From Eubacteriales bacterium (GTDB lineage Bacteria; Bacillota; Clostridia; Peptostreptococcales; Anaerovoracaceae): a stretch of 57,252 bases of DNA. The notes below the pieces were generated by a model. That model was not told the DNA's origin. It saw nothing but the letters and a program-made list of their open reading frames with translations, and made no database searches. The position numbers were made by a program, and so were the translations under genes. The stretch lies in the NCBI GenBank assembly GCA_029009055.1, contig JAQXJR010000041.1, positions 1-57,252 of the forward strand. Reading direction: 5' to 3'. This document shows positions 14,446 to 21,509 of the stretch, piece after piece; within the stretch, counting starts at the first letter, position 1, and the number at the start of each line of letters is the position of its first letter.

Positions 14446-15099
14446 ATGGATCTAAGAGAGTCTTTTAATAATAAGGGCAGACTGTTCGTGATATCCGGCC
14501 CATCGGGGGCAGGTAAGGGTACCATTTGCGGTAAGGTAATGGAGCGCCTCGGAGATACAGCCAGCCTTTCAGTTTCAGCTACTACCAGACAGCCGCGCGA
14601 AGGCGAGGTCGACGGAGTTAATTACTACTTCCTGAGTAAGGAAGAATTCGAGGGCAGGATAAATAATAACGGTTTCCTCGAGTACGCTGAGGTTTACGAT
14701 CATTATTACGGGACTTCGCGTGAGAACGTCATGGATAAGCTGGAGAGCGGTAAGGACGTTTTCCTCGAGATAGATATCCAGGGCGCCATGCAGGTGAAGG
14801 ATTCTTTTCCGGAGGCTGTGTTCATATTCATACTGCCGCCATCTATGGAAGTCCTGAAAGCCAGGATAACAGGCAGGAACACGGACTCTGAGGAAGTCAT
14901 AGATCTCAGAATGTCTAAGGCAGCTGACGAGATATCTTACGTAGAACATTACGATTACGCTGTCGTTAACGACGACTTAGAAACAGCTATAGGCGATGTC
15001 ATGGCGATCATACGCTCTGAGAAGATCAGAACGGATTTCACCGGTGACGAGCTCGATGAATATATATCCTCATTCGGGGACAGTATCGGTAATAGATAA
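14446..15099 (+). CDS. gmk: Guanylate kinase
   Basis: A 217-residue kinase converting GMP to GDP with ATP. ATG 14446 is used because GGAGA precedes it and the promoter lies at 14381-14408. Walker A is GPSGAGKGT at 18-26. SATTRQPREGEVDGVNYYF is the GMP-binding region, and EIDIQGAMQV follows. Length is normal with a slightly long acidic C-terminus. It leads an operon with rpoZ (14 bases on) and a penicillin-binding carboxypeptidase. Confidence 0.96.
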   Translation: MDLRESFNNKGRLFVISGPSGAGKGTICGKVMERLGDTASLSVSATTRQPREGEVDGVNYYFLSKEEFEGRINNNGFLEYAEVYDHYYGTSRENVMDKLESGKDVFLEIDIQGAMQVKDSFPEAVFIFILPPSMEVLKARITGRNTDSEEVIDLRMSKAADEISYVEHYDYAVVNDDLETAIGDVMAIIRSEKIRTDFTGDELDEYISSFGDSIGNR

Positions 15100-15113
15100 G
15101 GAAGGATGATAAT

Positions 15114-15380
15114 ATGCTTTACCCACCAGTAGATGAAATAAAAGATAAGGCTGACAGCCGCTACACACTTTGCATCCTCGCAGCTAAGAGGGCCAGAGAC
15201 CTCATAGACGGTAAGCCTGTCCTCGTAGACGTTAAGGTTAAGAGACCTGTTTCCATCGCCGCTGATGAGATATATCAGGATCTCGTTTCTTATAAGAGAG
15301 ATGAGGCGGAAGTCCTGGAGGAGGAACGCGAGCACGAGCTCGAAACTGAAGAACAGCTGGATGAGAATGGAAACGAATAA
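15114..15380 (+). CDS. rpoZ: RNA polymerase omega subunit
   Basis: An 88-residue protein; YTLCILAAKRARDLIDGK matches the helix of omega that clamps the beta' subunit, and SIAADEIYQDLVSYKR follows. The C-terminus is very acidic. The gmk-rpoZ order is standard in Firmicutes. Its 3' end overlaps the start of the next gene, which begins in another frame within the last codons. Confidence 0.93.
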   Translation: MLYPPVDEIKDKADSRYTLCILAAKRARDLIDGKPVLVDVKVKRPVSIAADEIYQDLVSYKRDEAEVLEEEREHELETEEQLDENGNE

Positions 15381-16587
15381 ATATTTTCTGAGAAGCAGGA
15401 GCGGCAGATACGTTATTCATATCCGCCGGCTCCTTACTTTTTTGTTTGTGGTGATCGGGATCCCGACACTGCTCATACTGAACAGGCTGGAGCTTTTCCC
15501 GGGCATAGGATATATATTCAAGCCTTTTAAGACGGAGATCACAGGCATATATTACTCGCCTAACGAGAACGCTACAGAGAGCTTCTCCGATAAGGTGAAG
15601 ATAAAATACGCCGATGGCAGGGTCTTATACCTGCAGGAATATAACAACTCTACAGGAGAGTGGGAGGATAAGGCTTCATTCCAGACGCCATCCACCCATA
15701 GCGCCGAAATAACGGTGAAGTATCCTAATGACTGGGGCAGCGACACTAAGACGAAGTGGCGCCTCTATATGAAGGGAACGTTCCTGGACTCTTCATACGA
15801 GGGGAAGACTATAAACTGCACGGCGTATAATGTAGAGGAGCTCGATATAAACAGCGCGGCGGCTTTAGCTTACGACCCGTCTGCTAAGAAGATACTCTAC
15901 GCTGTGGAGCCTCATAAGAGGCTTCCTAACGCCAGCACTACCAAGCTCATGACTGCTCTGGTAGCCTTAAAGGAAGCTGACATGGATGACACGGTAACCA
16001 TTCAGAAGGAGGCTACGGAAGTCGCATACGCGTCTCTGGGCGTGAAGAAGGGTGAGGAGTATAAGCTGGAAGACCTCATGTACGCCATGCTGATGGAATC
16101 ATCTAATGACGCCGCTGTCGCGATCGCGGACCATGTCGCCGGCAGCGTCGACGCCTTTGCTAAAGAGATGAATGAGCAGGCTAAACTCATAGGATGTAAG
16201 AACACGAACTTCATGAATCCTCACGGCCTGGACGCTTACGATCACTACTCATCGGCCTACGACCTCGCCCTCATGGACGCTCAGGACATGAAATATGACC
16301 TGTTTAAGACCATGATCTCGACGAAGAAGTACTCGTTTAAGGCTATAAAGGGTAAGGATGACGATGGTAAGACGAAGAAGTTCACGATAGAGACGAGCAA
16401 CGATCTTCTGAAGCTTGGCGAAGATGGCGAGCTGGGCGGTAAGACCGGTACCACGACCAGCGCCGGCGCCTGTCTGGTGAATAACTTCGAATATAAGGGG
16501 AAGACATACATCACGGTCGTACTGAATTCTAAGAACCGCTGGAAAGACACTAAGGCTCTTAACGGTTACATAAAGAAATACGCTTAA
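15367..16587 (+). CDS. D-alanyl-D-alanine carboxypeptidase (S11 family) with extra N-terminal domain
   Basis: A 406-residue protein from ATG 15367 (ATG 15361 is also possible; neither has a strong ribosome site). A basic N-terminus and one membrane segment (LLTFLFVVIGIPTLLIL) anchor it outside the cell. Residues about 55-160 form a beta-rich, Ig-like extra domain (VKIKYADGRVLYLQEYN). The serine peptidase domain then shows SxxK as STTK at 190-193, SxN as SSN at 245-247 and KTG at 359-361. It trims the terminal D-Ala of peptidoglycan stem peptides. In the common DacA layout the catalytic domain comes first, so the preceding domain is unusual. It overlaps rpoZ by 14 bases and ends in a terminator. 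Confidence 0.9.
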   Translation: METNKYFLRSRSGRYVIHIRRLLTFLFVVIGIPTLLILNRLELFPGIGYIFKPFKTEITGIYYSPNENATESFSDKVKIKYADGRVLYLQEYNNSTGEWEDKASFQTPSTHSAEITVKYPNDWGSDTKTKWRLYMKGTFLDSSYEGKTINCTAYNVEELDINSAAALAYDPSAKKILYAVEPHKRLPNASTTKLMTALVALKEADMDDTVTIQKEATEVAYASLGVKKGEEYKLEDLMYAMLMESSNDAAVAIADHVAGSVDAFAKEMNEQAKLIGCKNTNFMNPHGLDAYDHYSSAYDLALMDAQDMKYDLFKTMISTKKYSFKAIKGKDDDGKTKKFTIETSNDLLKLGEDGELGGKTGTTTSAGACLVNNFEYKGKTYITVVLNSKNRWKDTKALNGYIKKYA

Positions 16588-16602
16588 GCGCGTGAATCAC
16601 GG

Positions 16603-16633
16603 CAGGCGGGATCCATTCCCCGCCTGTTTTTTT
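16603..16633 (+). terminator. Intrinsic terminator of the gmk operon
   Basis: CAGGCGGG, eight-base loop, CCCGCCTG, seven Ts. Confidence 0.9.
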
Positions 16634-16637
16634 ATAT

Positions 16638-16699
16638 AGCAAAGCCATGCCGCTGTCCCTGCCTCCGGCGGAGCCCGAGCGGAAAGAAATGGCTTTGCT
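16638..16699. repeat. Inverted repeat, member of the CTTTGC/GCAAAG family
   Basis: AGCAAAGCCAT at 16638-16648 and its exact complement ATGGCTTTGCT at 16689-16699, separated by 40 GC-rich bases that contain a smaller inner stem (CCTCCGGCGGAG). It lies directly after the gmk operon terminator. Related arms occur in other intergenic gaps of the window. Confidence 0.7.
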
Positions 16700-16727
16700 C
16701 CGCAAAAATGCGCGTGATTATGCGCAA

Positions 16728-16791
16728 ATGTCGAAAAATGTCGAAAAAATGGACGAAAACCGTTGAGAAAATGTATTACAATCTCTATGTA
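16728..16791 (+). promoter_or_regulatory. Promoter of the LytTR gene with tandem repeats and a LytTR-type half-site
   Basis: Three head-to-tail copies of ATGTCGAAAA-like sequence (16728, 16738, 16749) lead into ACCGTTGAG at 16759-16767, which fits the published LytTR half-site pattern as I remember it. This overlaps a TTGAGA -35 box (16763-16768), and TATGTA follows after 17 bases. Self-regulation is suggested. Confidence 0.5.
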
Positions 16792-16850
16792 ATAAAGCGC
16801 GCTTATATACGTTAATAACTTGAATCTATAAACGACATGGAGGATTTATC

Positions 16851-17216
16851 ATGGATTATAACTATATTCCGGTCATCAACAGGTCCAGGAGCACGAAAGT
16901 GCCGACAGACAGCATCGTTTTGCTGAAAAATGATAAGAAGAGGCTGACGATAAACACTGAGGATAATGAGGAATACAGCATGTATGGCGGGCTTGAAAAC
17001 GTGGAGGATTATCTGGACACCAGGTTCTATCCATGTATTAAGGGAACATATCTGAATCTGGCGAAAATCGTGGATATGGATGTGCGGTATCATGAGATAA
17101 CATTCGAGAACGGGTATAAATTCTACCTGGGGAGGGATTCTTTCACTAGGACCCGGCAAAGATATAATGCGTATATCAGGGGGCTGATTCCAATCAAAAA
17201 ACTTTCAAAGAATTGA
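16851..17216 (+). CDS. Stand-alone LytTR-domain DNA-binding protein
   Basis: A 121-residue protein with GGAGGATTTATC before its ATG. Nearly the whole length is one LytTR domain: KVPTDSIVLLKNDKKRLTI, the helix GGLENVEDYLDTRFYPCIKG, then YLNLAKIVDMD, beta strands and a basic end (RDSFTRTRQRYNAYIRGLIP). LytTR domains bind direct-repeat DNA and usually sit behind a receiver domain. Here no receiver, kinase or membrane partner is adjacent, so its input signal is unknown. A candidate target site lies in its own promoter. Confidence 0.8.
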   Translation: MDYNYIPVINRSRSTKVPTDSIVLLKNDKKRLTINTEDNEEYSMYGGLENVEDYLDTRFYPCIKGTYLNLAKIVDMDVRYHEITFENGYKFYLGRDSFTRTRQRYNAYIRGLIPIKKLSKN

Positions 17217-17225
17217 AATTCCTTA

Positions 17226-17254
17226 TTGTCAAGTGCCCTGCGCGTATGTATAAT
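17226..17254 (+). promoter_or_regulatory. Promoter of rpsB-tsf
   Basis: TTGTCA, 17 bases, TATAAT. It gives a leader of roughly 130 bases before rpsB. Confidence 0.8.
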
Positions 17255-17261
17255 ATTTATT

Positions 17262-17393
17262 GTTTGTGCGCTATAGCACATTCATAAAATTAGCACGCGT
17301 GTTTAAACGTCGATGGTGCCGCCCGGTCACTCATTTTACTGAGCGGTTTCGAACGAAAATCTCACGCGGATGGACAACCACAGGAGGTAAATT
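17262..17393 (+). promoter_or_regulatory. Structured 5' leader of rpsB
   Basis: The leader holds a small hairpin GTGC-GCTATA-GCAC (17269-17282) and a bulged hairpin in which CTCA-TTTTAC-TGAG is flanked by CCG and CGG (about 17321-17349), then a strong AGGAGG. Ribosomal protein leaders often bind their own product; control by S2 is possible but unproven here. Confidence 0.4.
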
Positions 17394-18176
17394 ATGTCAG
17401 TAATTACTATGAAACAGCTTCTCGAAGCCGGCGTTCACTTCGGTCACCAGACCAGAAGATGGAACCCTAAGATGGCTCCATACATCTTCACAGAGAGAAA
17501 TGGCATCTATATCATCGACCTGCAGAAGACAGTTCAGCTCATCGATAAGGCTTATGACTTCATGAGAGAGACAGCGGCTACAGGAAGACCTATTCTGTTC
17601 GTAGGAACTAAGAAGCAGGCTCAGAACGCTGTTAAGGAAGAAGCTGCTAGGTGCGGAGAGTATTACGTAGCAGAGAGATGGCTCGGCGGAATGCTCACTA
17701 ACTACAGAACTATCAGCGAGAGAATCAAGCGCATGAAGAACATCGAGAAGATGGAAGAGAACGGCACTTTCGATAAGCTCTCTAAGAAGGAAGTTACGAA
17801 GCTCGTAACAGAGCACGATAAGCTCGTTAAGAACCTGGGCGGAATTCGTGACATGGAAGGCATGCCTGCGGCTATGTTCGTAGTAGACCCTAAGAAGGAG
17901 CACATCGCTGTTAAGGAGGCTAAGAGACTGGGAATCCCTGTAGTAGGTATCGTAGATACTAACTGCGATCCTGATGACGTAGATTACGTTATCCCTGCTA
18001 ACGATGACGCTATCAGAGCCGTAAAGCTCATCACAGCTAAGATGGCTGACGCTGTTATCGAAGGACACCAGGGTGAGAGCATGGACGAAGGAGAGACAGT
18101 TGAAGAGCAGATGGTAGAAGCTGCTCCTGAGACAGACGCTCCTAAGAGCATGGAAGAAACAGTAGCTGAGGCATAA
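17394..18176 (+). CDS. rpsB: 30S ribosomal protein S2
   Basis: A 260-residue protein beginning [20 protein letters not shown], with [26 protein letters not shown] and [25 protein letters not shown], all diagnostic of S2. It joins the small subunit late and helps bind S1/mRNA. An acidic C-terminal extension of about 30 residues ([20 protein letters not shown]) is longer than in many bacteria. It is followed by tsf 63 bases later, the standard order. Codon use is strongly biased, as for a highly expressed gene. Confidence 0.98.
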   Translation: MSVITMKQLLEAGVHFGHQTRRWNPKMAPYIFTERNGIYIIDLQKTVQLIDKAYDFMRETAATGRPILFVGTKKQAQNAVKEEAARCGEYYVAERWLGGMLTNYRTISERIKRMKNIEKMEENGTFDKLSKKEVTKLVTEHDKLVKNLGGIRDMEGMPAAMFVVDPKKEHIAVKEAKRLGIPVVGIVDTNCDPDDVDYVIPANDDAIRAVKLITAKMADAVIEGHQGESMDEGETVEEQMVEAAPETDAPKSMEETVAEA

Positions 18177-18239
18177 GCCGGGCGACATTTCTGGAACCGT
18201 ATTTTCGTAATTTCACATAAATTAATTGGAGGAACAGAT

Positions 18240-19157
18240 ATGGCTGTTACAGCAAAGCAGGTAAAGGAACTTAGAGAGAAGACCGGCGCGGGCATGATGG
18301 ACTGCAAGAAGGCACTCGAAGAAACTGACGGTGATATCGATAAGGCTATGGACGTCCTTCGTGAGAAGGGACTTTCTAAGGCTACTAAGAAGGCAGACAG
18401 AATCGCTGCTGAGGGACTCGTAAGAGTAGCTTTCAATGACGATCACAGCCAGGCTGCTATCGTAGAAGTTAACTCTGAGACAGACTTCGTAGCTAAGAAC
18501 CCAGAGTTCGTAGAGTTCGTAGAGAAGCTGGCTGACCTGGCGCTCCAGGCTGAGTCAGAAGATCTGGACGCTTTCAACGCTATGAAGTTCGATGAGAGCG
18601 AGACAGTAGCAGAGGCAGTAGTTTCTAAGACAGCTAAGATCGGAGAGAAGCTCAGCCTCAGAAGAATTAAGAAGTTCTCAACACCGGGCGTGGTATACAC
18701 AGGATACCTTCATAACGGCGGACTCATCGGCGTTATCGTAGGAATCCAGACAGAGGCTTCCGCTGATGAGATCGCTACAGTTGGTAAGGACGTAGCTATG
18801 CAGGTAGCTTCCATGAGCCCTAAGTTCGTTAAGGAAGAGGAAGTAGACCAGGCTTGGCTCGAGAGCGAGAAGGAGATCGCTAAGCAGCAGCTGATAAACG
18901 AAGGAAAGCCTGAGAAGCTCTTCGATAAAATCATCCCTGGTAAAATCAAGGCTGAACTCAGAGAGGTATGCCTGGTAGATCAGAAATTCGTTAAGAACGG
19001 AGATCTGTCAGTTAGCCAGTATGTCGATGAGGAAGCTAAGAAGATCGGTAAGGACATGGCAGTAGTAGAGATGGCTCGTTACGAAGTAGGCGAGGGAATC
19101 GAAAAGCGCCAGGAGAACTTTGCTGACGAAGTAGCTAAGCAGATCGGAAATAAGTAG
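18240..19157 (+). CDS. tsf: Elongation factor Ts
   Basis: A 305-residue nucleotide exchange factor for EF-Tu. The start AVTAKQVKELREKTGAGMMD is the family signature 1, and AAIVEVNSETDFVAKN is signature 2. Domain order (UBA-like, N-core, C-core with coiled coil) fits the length. TTGGAGGAACAG precedes the ATG. Like rpsB, it shows marked codon bias: by my hand count T precedes an AAG/AAA codon 18 times and C twice. Confidence 0.97.
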   Translation: MAVTAKQVKELREKTGAGMMDCKKALEETDGDIDKAMDVLREKGLSKATKKADRIAAEGLVRVAFNDDHSQAAIVEVNSETDFVAKNPEFVEFVEKLADLALQAESEDLDAFNAMKFDESETVAEAVVSKTAKIGEKLSLRRIKKFSTPGVVYTGYLHNGGLIGVIVGIQTEASADEIATVGKDVAMQVASMSPKFVKEEEVDQAWLESEKEIAKQQLINEGKPEKLFDKIIPGKIKAELREVCLVDQKFVKNGDLSVSQYVDEEAKKIGKDMAVVEMARYEVGEGIEKRQENFADEVAKQIGNK

Positions 19158-19180
19158 TCTCTAAGGCAGAAGGCATCAGA

Positions 19181-19549
19181 ATGAAAGCTCGTTTCGTACA
19201 CAGATGCGTCCACGTAGTGGATAGAGATAAGGCTATAGAATTCTATGAGAAGGCTCTGGGGCAGAGAGTGCTCTACGTTAAGGGACCGGCTGACGGCTCC
19301 TGGAGCAATACGTTCATGGGTAACGATGAGACGCCGTTCGAGCTGGAACTGACATGGAACAGAGTTCAGGAAGCTCCGTATGAGAACGGTGGTAAGGATA
19401 CCCACATAGCTTTCAGAGTAGATGATATAGAGGCTGCTCACGCTCTCCATGAGAGTATGGGTGTCATAGCCAGAGAGAATAAGGCCATGGGTCTGTATTT
19501 TATAACGGATCCTGATGGCAATTGGATAGAGATCCTGCCGGAAGAGTAG
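19181..19549 (+). CDS. gloA: Glyoxalase I-like VOC-family protein
   Basis: A 122-residue protein close to lactoylglutathione lyase, which converts the methylglyoxal-thiol adduct to the lactoyl thioester. The four metal ligands of GloA can be placed: H7 (FVHRCVHVVDRD), E56 (FELELTWN), H75 (DTHIAFRVDD) and E117 (NWIEILPEE). The paired beta-alpha-beta-beta-beta modules and length fit. It lies 23 bases after tsf and probably shares its transcript. The thiol used in this organism is not known, and a related VOC activity is possible. Confidence 0.85.
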   Translation: MKARFVHRCVHVVDRDKAIEFYEKALGQRVLYVKGPADGSWSNTFMGNDETPFELELTWNRVQEAPYENGGKDTHIAFRVDDIEAAHALHESMGVIARENKAMGLYFITDPDGNWIEILPEE

Positions 19550-19576
19550 GATACTTATCATCGATACGCGTGATTT

Positions 19577-19614
19577 CCCGAAGATCTAAAGGTCTTCGGG
19601 ATTTTCGTTTTTTT
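19577..19614 (+). terminator. Intrinsic terminator after the rpsB-tsf-gloA unit
   Basis: CCCGAAGA, eight-base loop, TCTTCGGG, then ATTTTCG and seven Ts. Confidence 0.75.
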
Positions 19615-19667
19615 GCGTCTAATGATATGGTTCTATTCATTTTTTGTCATTTTCTTACAGGCTTTTA

Positions 19668-19697
19668 TGGTCAAGTATCCTGTATGTATGGTATAAT
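19668..19697 (+). promoter_or_regulatory. Promoter of the phosphoglucomutase gene
   Basis: TGGTCA, 18 bases, TATAAT with an extended TGG just before the -10 box. Confidence 0.65.
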
Positions 19698-19760
19698 AAT
19701 AGCTACTTATGAGTTCATTTACGGCGCTTATCCGCGCCATATAAGACAGGAGTGAAACGA

Positions 19761-21410
19761 ATGAGTTTGAATATAGAAGACACAGCCAGATCTGAATACG
19801 AGAGATGGCTTGAAAATACGAAGGATGACGAGCATTTCCGCGCTAATCTCCTTAAGATACAGGATAATAAAGAAGAAATAACAGACGCTTTCTATAAGCA
19901 TGTAGGGTTCGGAACATCAGGCATGAGAGGACTTCTCGGCCCGGGAACGAACAGGATAAATAAATATGTTATAAGACGCGCTACCCAGGGAGTCGCTAAT
20001 TACCTTAGGAGGGAGAAGAAGCCCTTCTCTGTCGTAATAGGCTACGATTCCAGGAGGGGTTCTAAATATTTCGCTACAGAAGTCGCGGCGATACTGAGGG
20101 GAAACCTTATAAAGCCTTATCTTTTTAAGGATATCTGTCCGGTATCCCTTCTGAGCTACGCTATCAGAAGGCTGGGCTGTGACATGGGCATAATGATAAC
20201 AGCCAGCCATAATCCTAAGATCTATAACGGGTATAAGGTATATAACAGGGAGGGCTTCCAGATAGTCGGTTCTCAGTCGGAAGAGATATTCCGCGAGATA
20301 GAGAAGCTGGATTATTTCGACCCATCCATTAAATATCTGTGGGATGCCGGCATCATGCAGGTGGACGATAAGATAGAACAGGAATTCATAGATCATATAG
20401 CGAATGACTTCCTTATCCCTGACAGGGCTATGCTGGAAGATTTTAAGGCTGTATATACTCCGCTTCACGGAGCCGGCAGGCATTGCGTTACTAGCGTATT
20501 CGATAAGTGCGGCATAAACTACGATGTCGTTAGATCTCAGGAACTTCCTGATAAGGAATTCACGACCTGTGTCGTACCTAACCCAGAGAAGGTAATGGCC
20601 TACGACGAAGGGTTTAAATGGATAGACCAGAACGGTGGAGATATAATAGTCGCTACAGATCCTGACTCCGACAGAGTAGGAGCCGCTATATACCACGACG
20701 GTATGAGGACGGTGCTTACTGGCAATCAATTAGGAATCCTTATGCTGGACTACCTTTGCCACTTAAAACCGCCTAAGAAGAACCAGATGGTAATAAGGAG
20801 CATAGCCACATCGCCTCTGACTAATGTCATGGCTCAGAAATATGGATTCCGGGTAGTGACTACGCTGACTGGATTTAAGTACATAGGCGACCTCATCGCT
20901 AAGCTGGATGACGCCGGCAGGGGAGACGAGTTCTACTTCGGTTTCGAGGAAAGCAACAGCTTCCTGATGGATTCGTTCATAAGGGAGAAGGACGGAGTCT
21001 CCGGCGCTATGCTTACCGTAGAGATGGCAGCCTTCCATAAGGCTCAGGGTAAGGATCTTATCGAGAGACTGGAAGAGATATATGAAGAGTTCGGCTACTG
21101 CGCTGATAAGACGAGAAATTACTATTTCAACGGTCCGCGCGGCAGAGAGATCATGGACGAGATCATGGGCTGCTTCAGGTATAAGGTACAGGATGAGATC
21201 GGCGGCAGGAAGATAGTCCAGAAGATAGATTACCAGAAGCATTCCAGCCTGCCTAAAGCTAATGTCGTCGAGTTCGACCTCGATGACGGCAGCAGGTTCC
21301 TGGTGAGACCTTCGGGAACAGAGTCTATAATTAAGGTCTATTCTTTCGAAACAGGAGATTTCCTTCCTGTGGAAAGTGATATAGTTAATATCATCGACAG
21401 ATTTAAATAA
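19761..21410 (+). CDS. Phosphoglucomutase/phosphomannomutase (PgcA type)
   Basis: A 549-residue alpha-D-phosphohexomutase that interconverts glucose 1- and 6-phosphate (and perhaps mannose phosphates). ATG 19761 is used, ten bases after AGGAG; the GTG at 19752 sits too close to that site. GTSGMRG opens domain 1. The phosphoserine is S149 in ITASHNPKIYNGYK. The metal loop is ATDPDSDRVG, the sugar-specificity loop is GFEESNSF, and the phosphate-binding loop near the end is RPSGTESIIKVY. It should feed nucleotide-sugar and cell wall synthesis. Confidence 0.94.
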   Translation: MSLNIEDTARSEYERWLENTKDDEHFRANLLKIQDNKEEITDAFYKHVGFGTSGMRGLLGPGTNRINKYVIRRATQGVANYLRREKKPFSVVIGYDSRRGSKYFATEVAAILRGNLIKPYLFKDICPVSLLSYAIRRLGCDMGIMITASHNPKIYNGYKVYNREGFQIVGSQSEEIFREIEKLDYFDPSIKYLWDAGIMQVDDKIEQEFIDHIANDFLIPDRAMLEDFKAVYTPLHGAGRHCVTSVFDKCGINYDVVRSQELPDKEFTTCVVPNPEKVMAYDEGFKWIDQNGGDIIVATDPDSDRVGAAIYHDGMRTVLTGNQLGILMLDYLCHLKPPKKNQMVIRSIATSPLTNVMAQKYGFRVVTTLTGFKYIGDLIAKLDDAGRGDEFYFGFEESNSFLMDSFIREKDGVSGAMLTVEMAAFHKAQGKDLIERLEEIYEEFGYCADKTRNYYFNGPRGREIMDEIMGCFRYKVQDEIGGRKIVQKIDYQKHSSLPKANVVEFDLDDGSRFLVRPSGTESIIKVYSFETGDFLPVESDIVNIIDRFK

Positions 21411-21509
21411 AATCCGGCTTGATGATAATATATAGCTCCGCGTTCATGGCGTGGAATGATAAATTAATTAGCAGATGATCCGAAATATCTGCGGTCGAGG
21501 AGATAATAA
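21411..21509 (+). other. Short gap before alaS with a small hairpin
   Basis: GCAGAT and ATCTGC (21472-21493) can pair around ten bases, close to the GAGGAGA ribosome site of alaS. No T-box motif or long leader is present. Confidence 0.35.

Noticed and set aside
17397-18188. 263-residue open frame on the minus strand opposite rpsB
   Set aside because: It is the mirror of a strongly codon-biased gene, has Ser/Leu-rich nonsense composition, no ribosome site and no recognisable domain.
21411-21509. T-box leader for alaS
   Set aside because: The gap is only 99 bases and holds no T-box core or long antiterminator structure.
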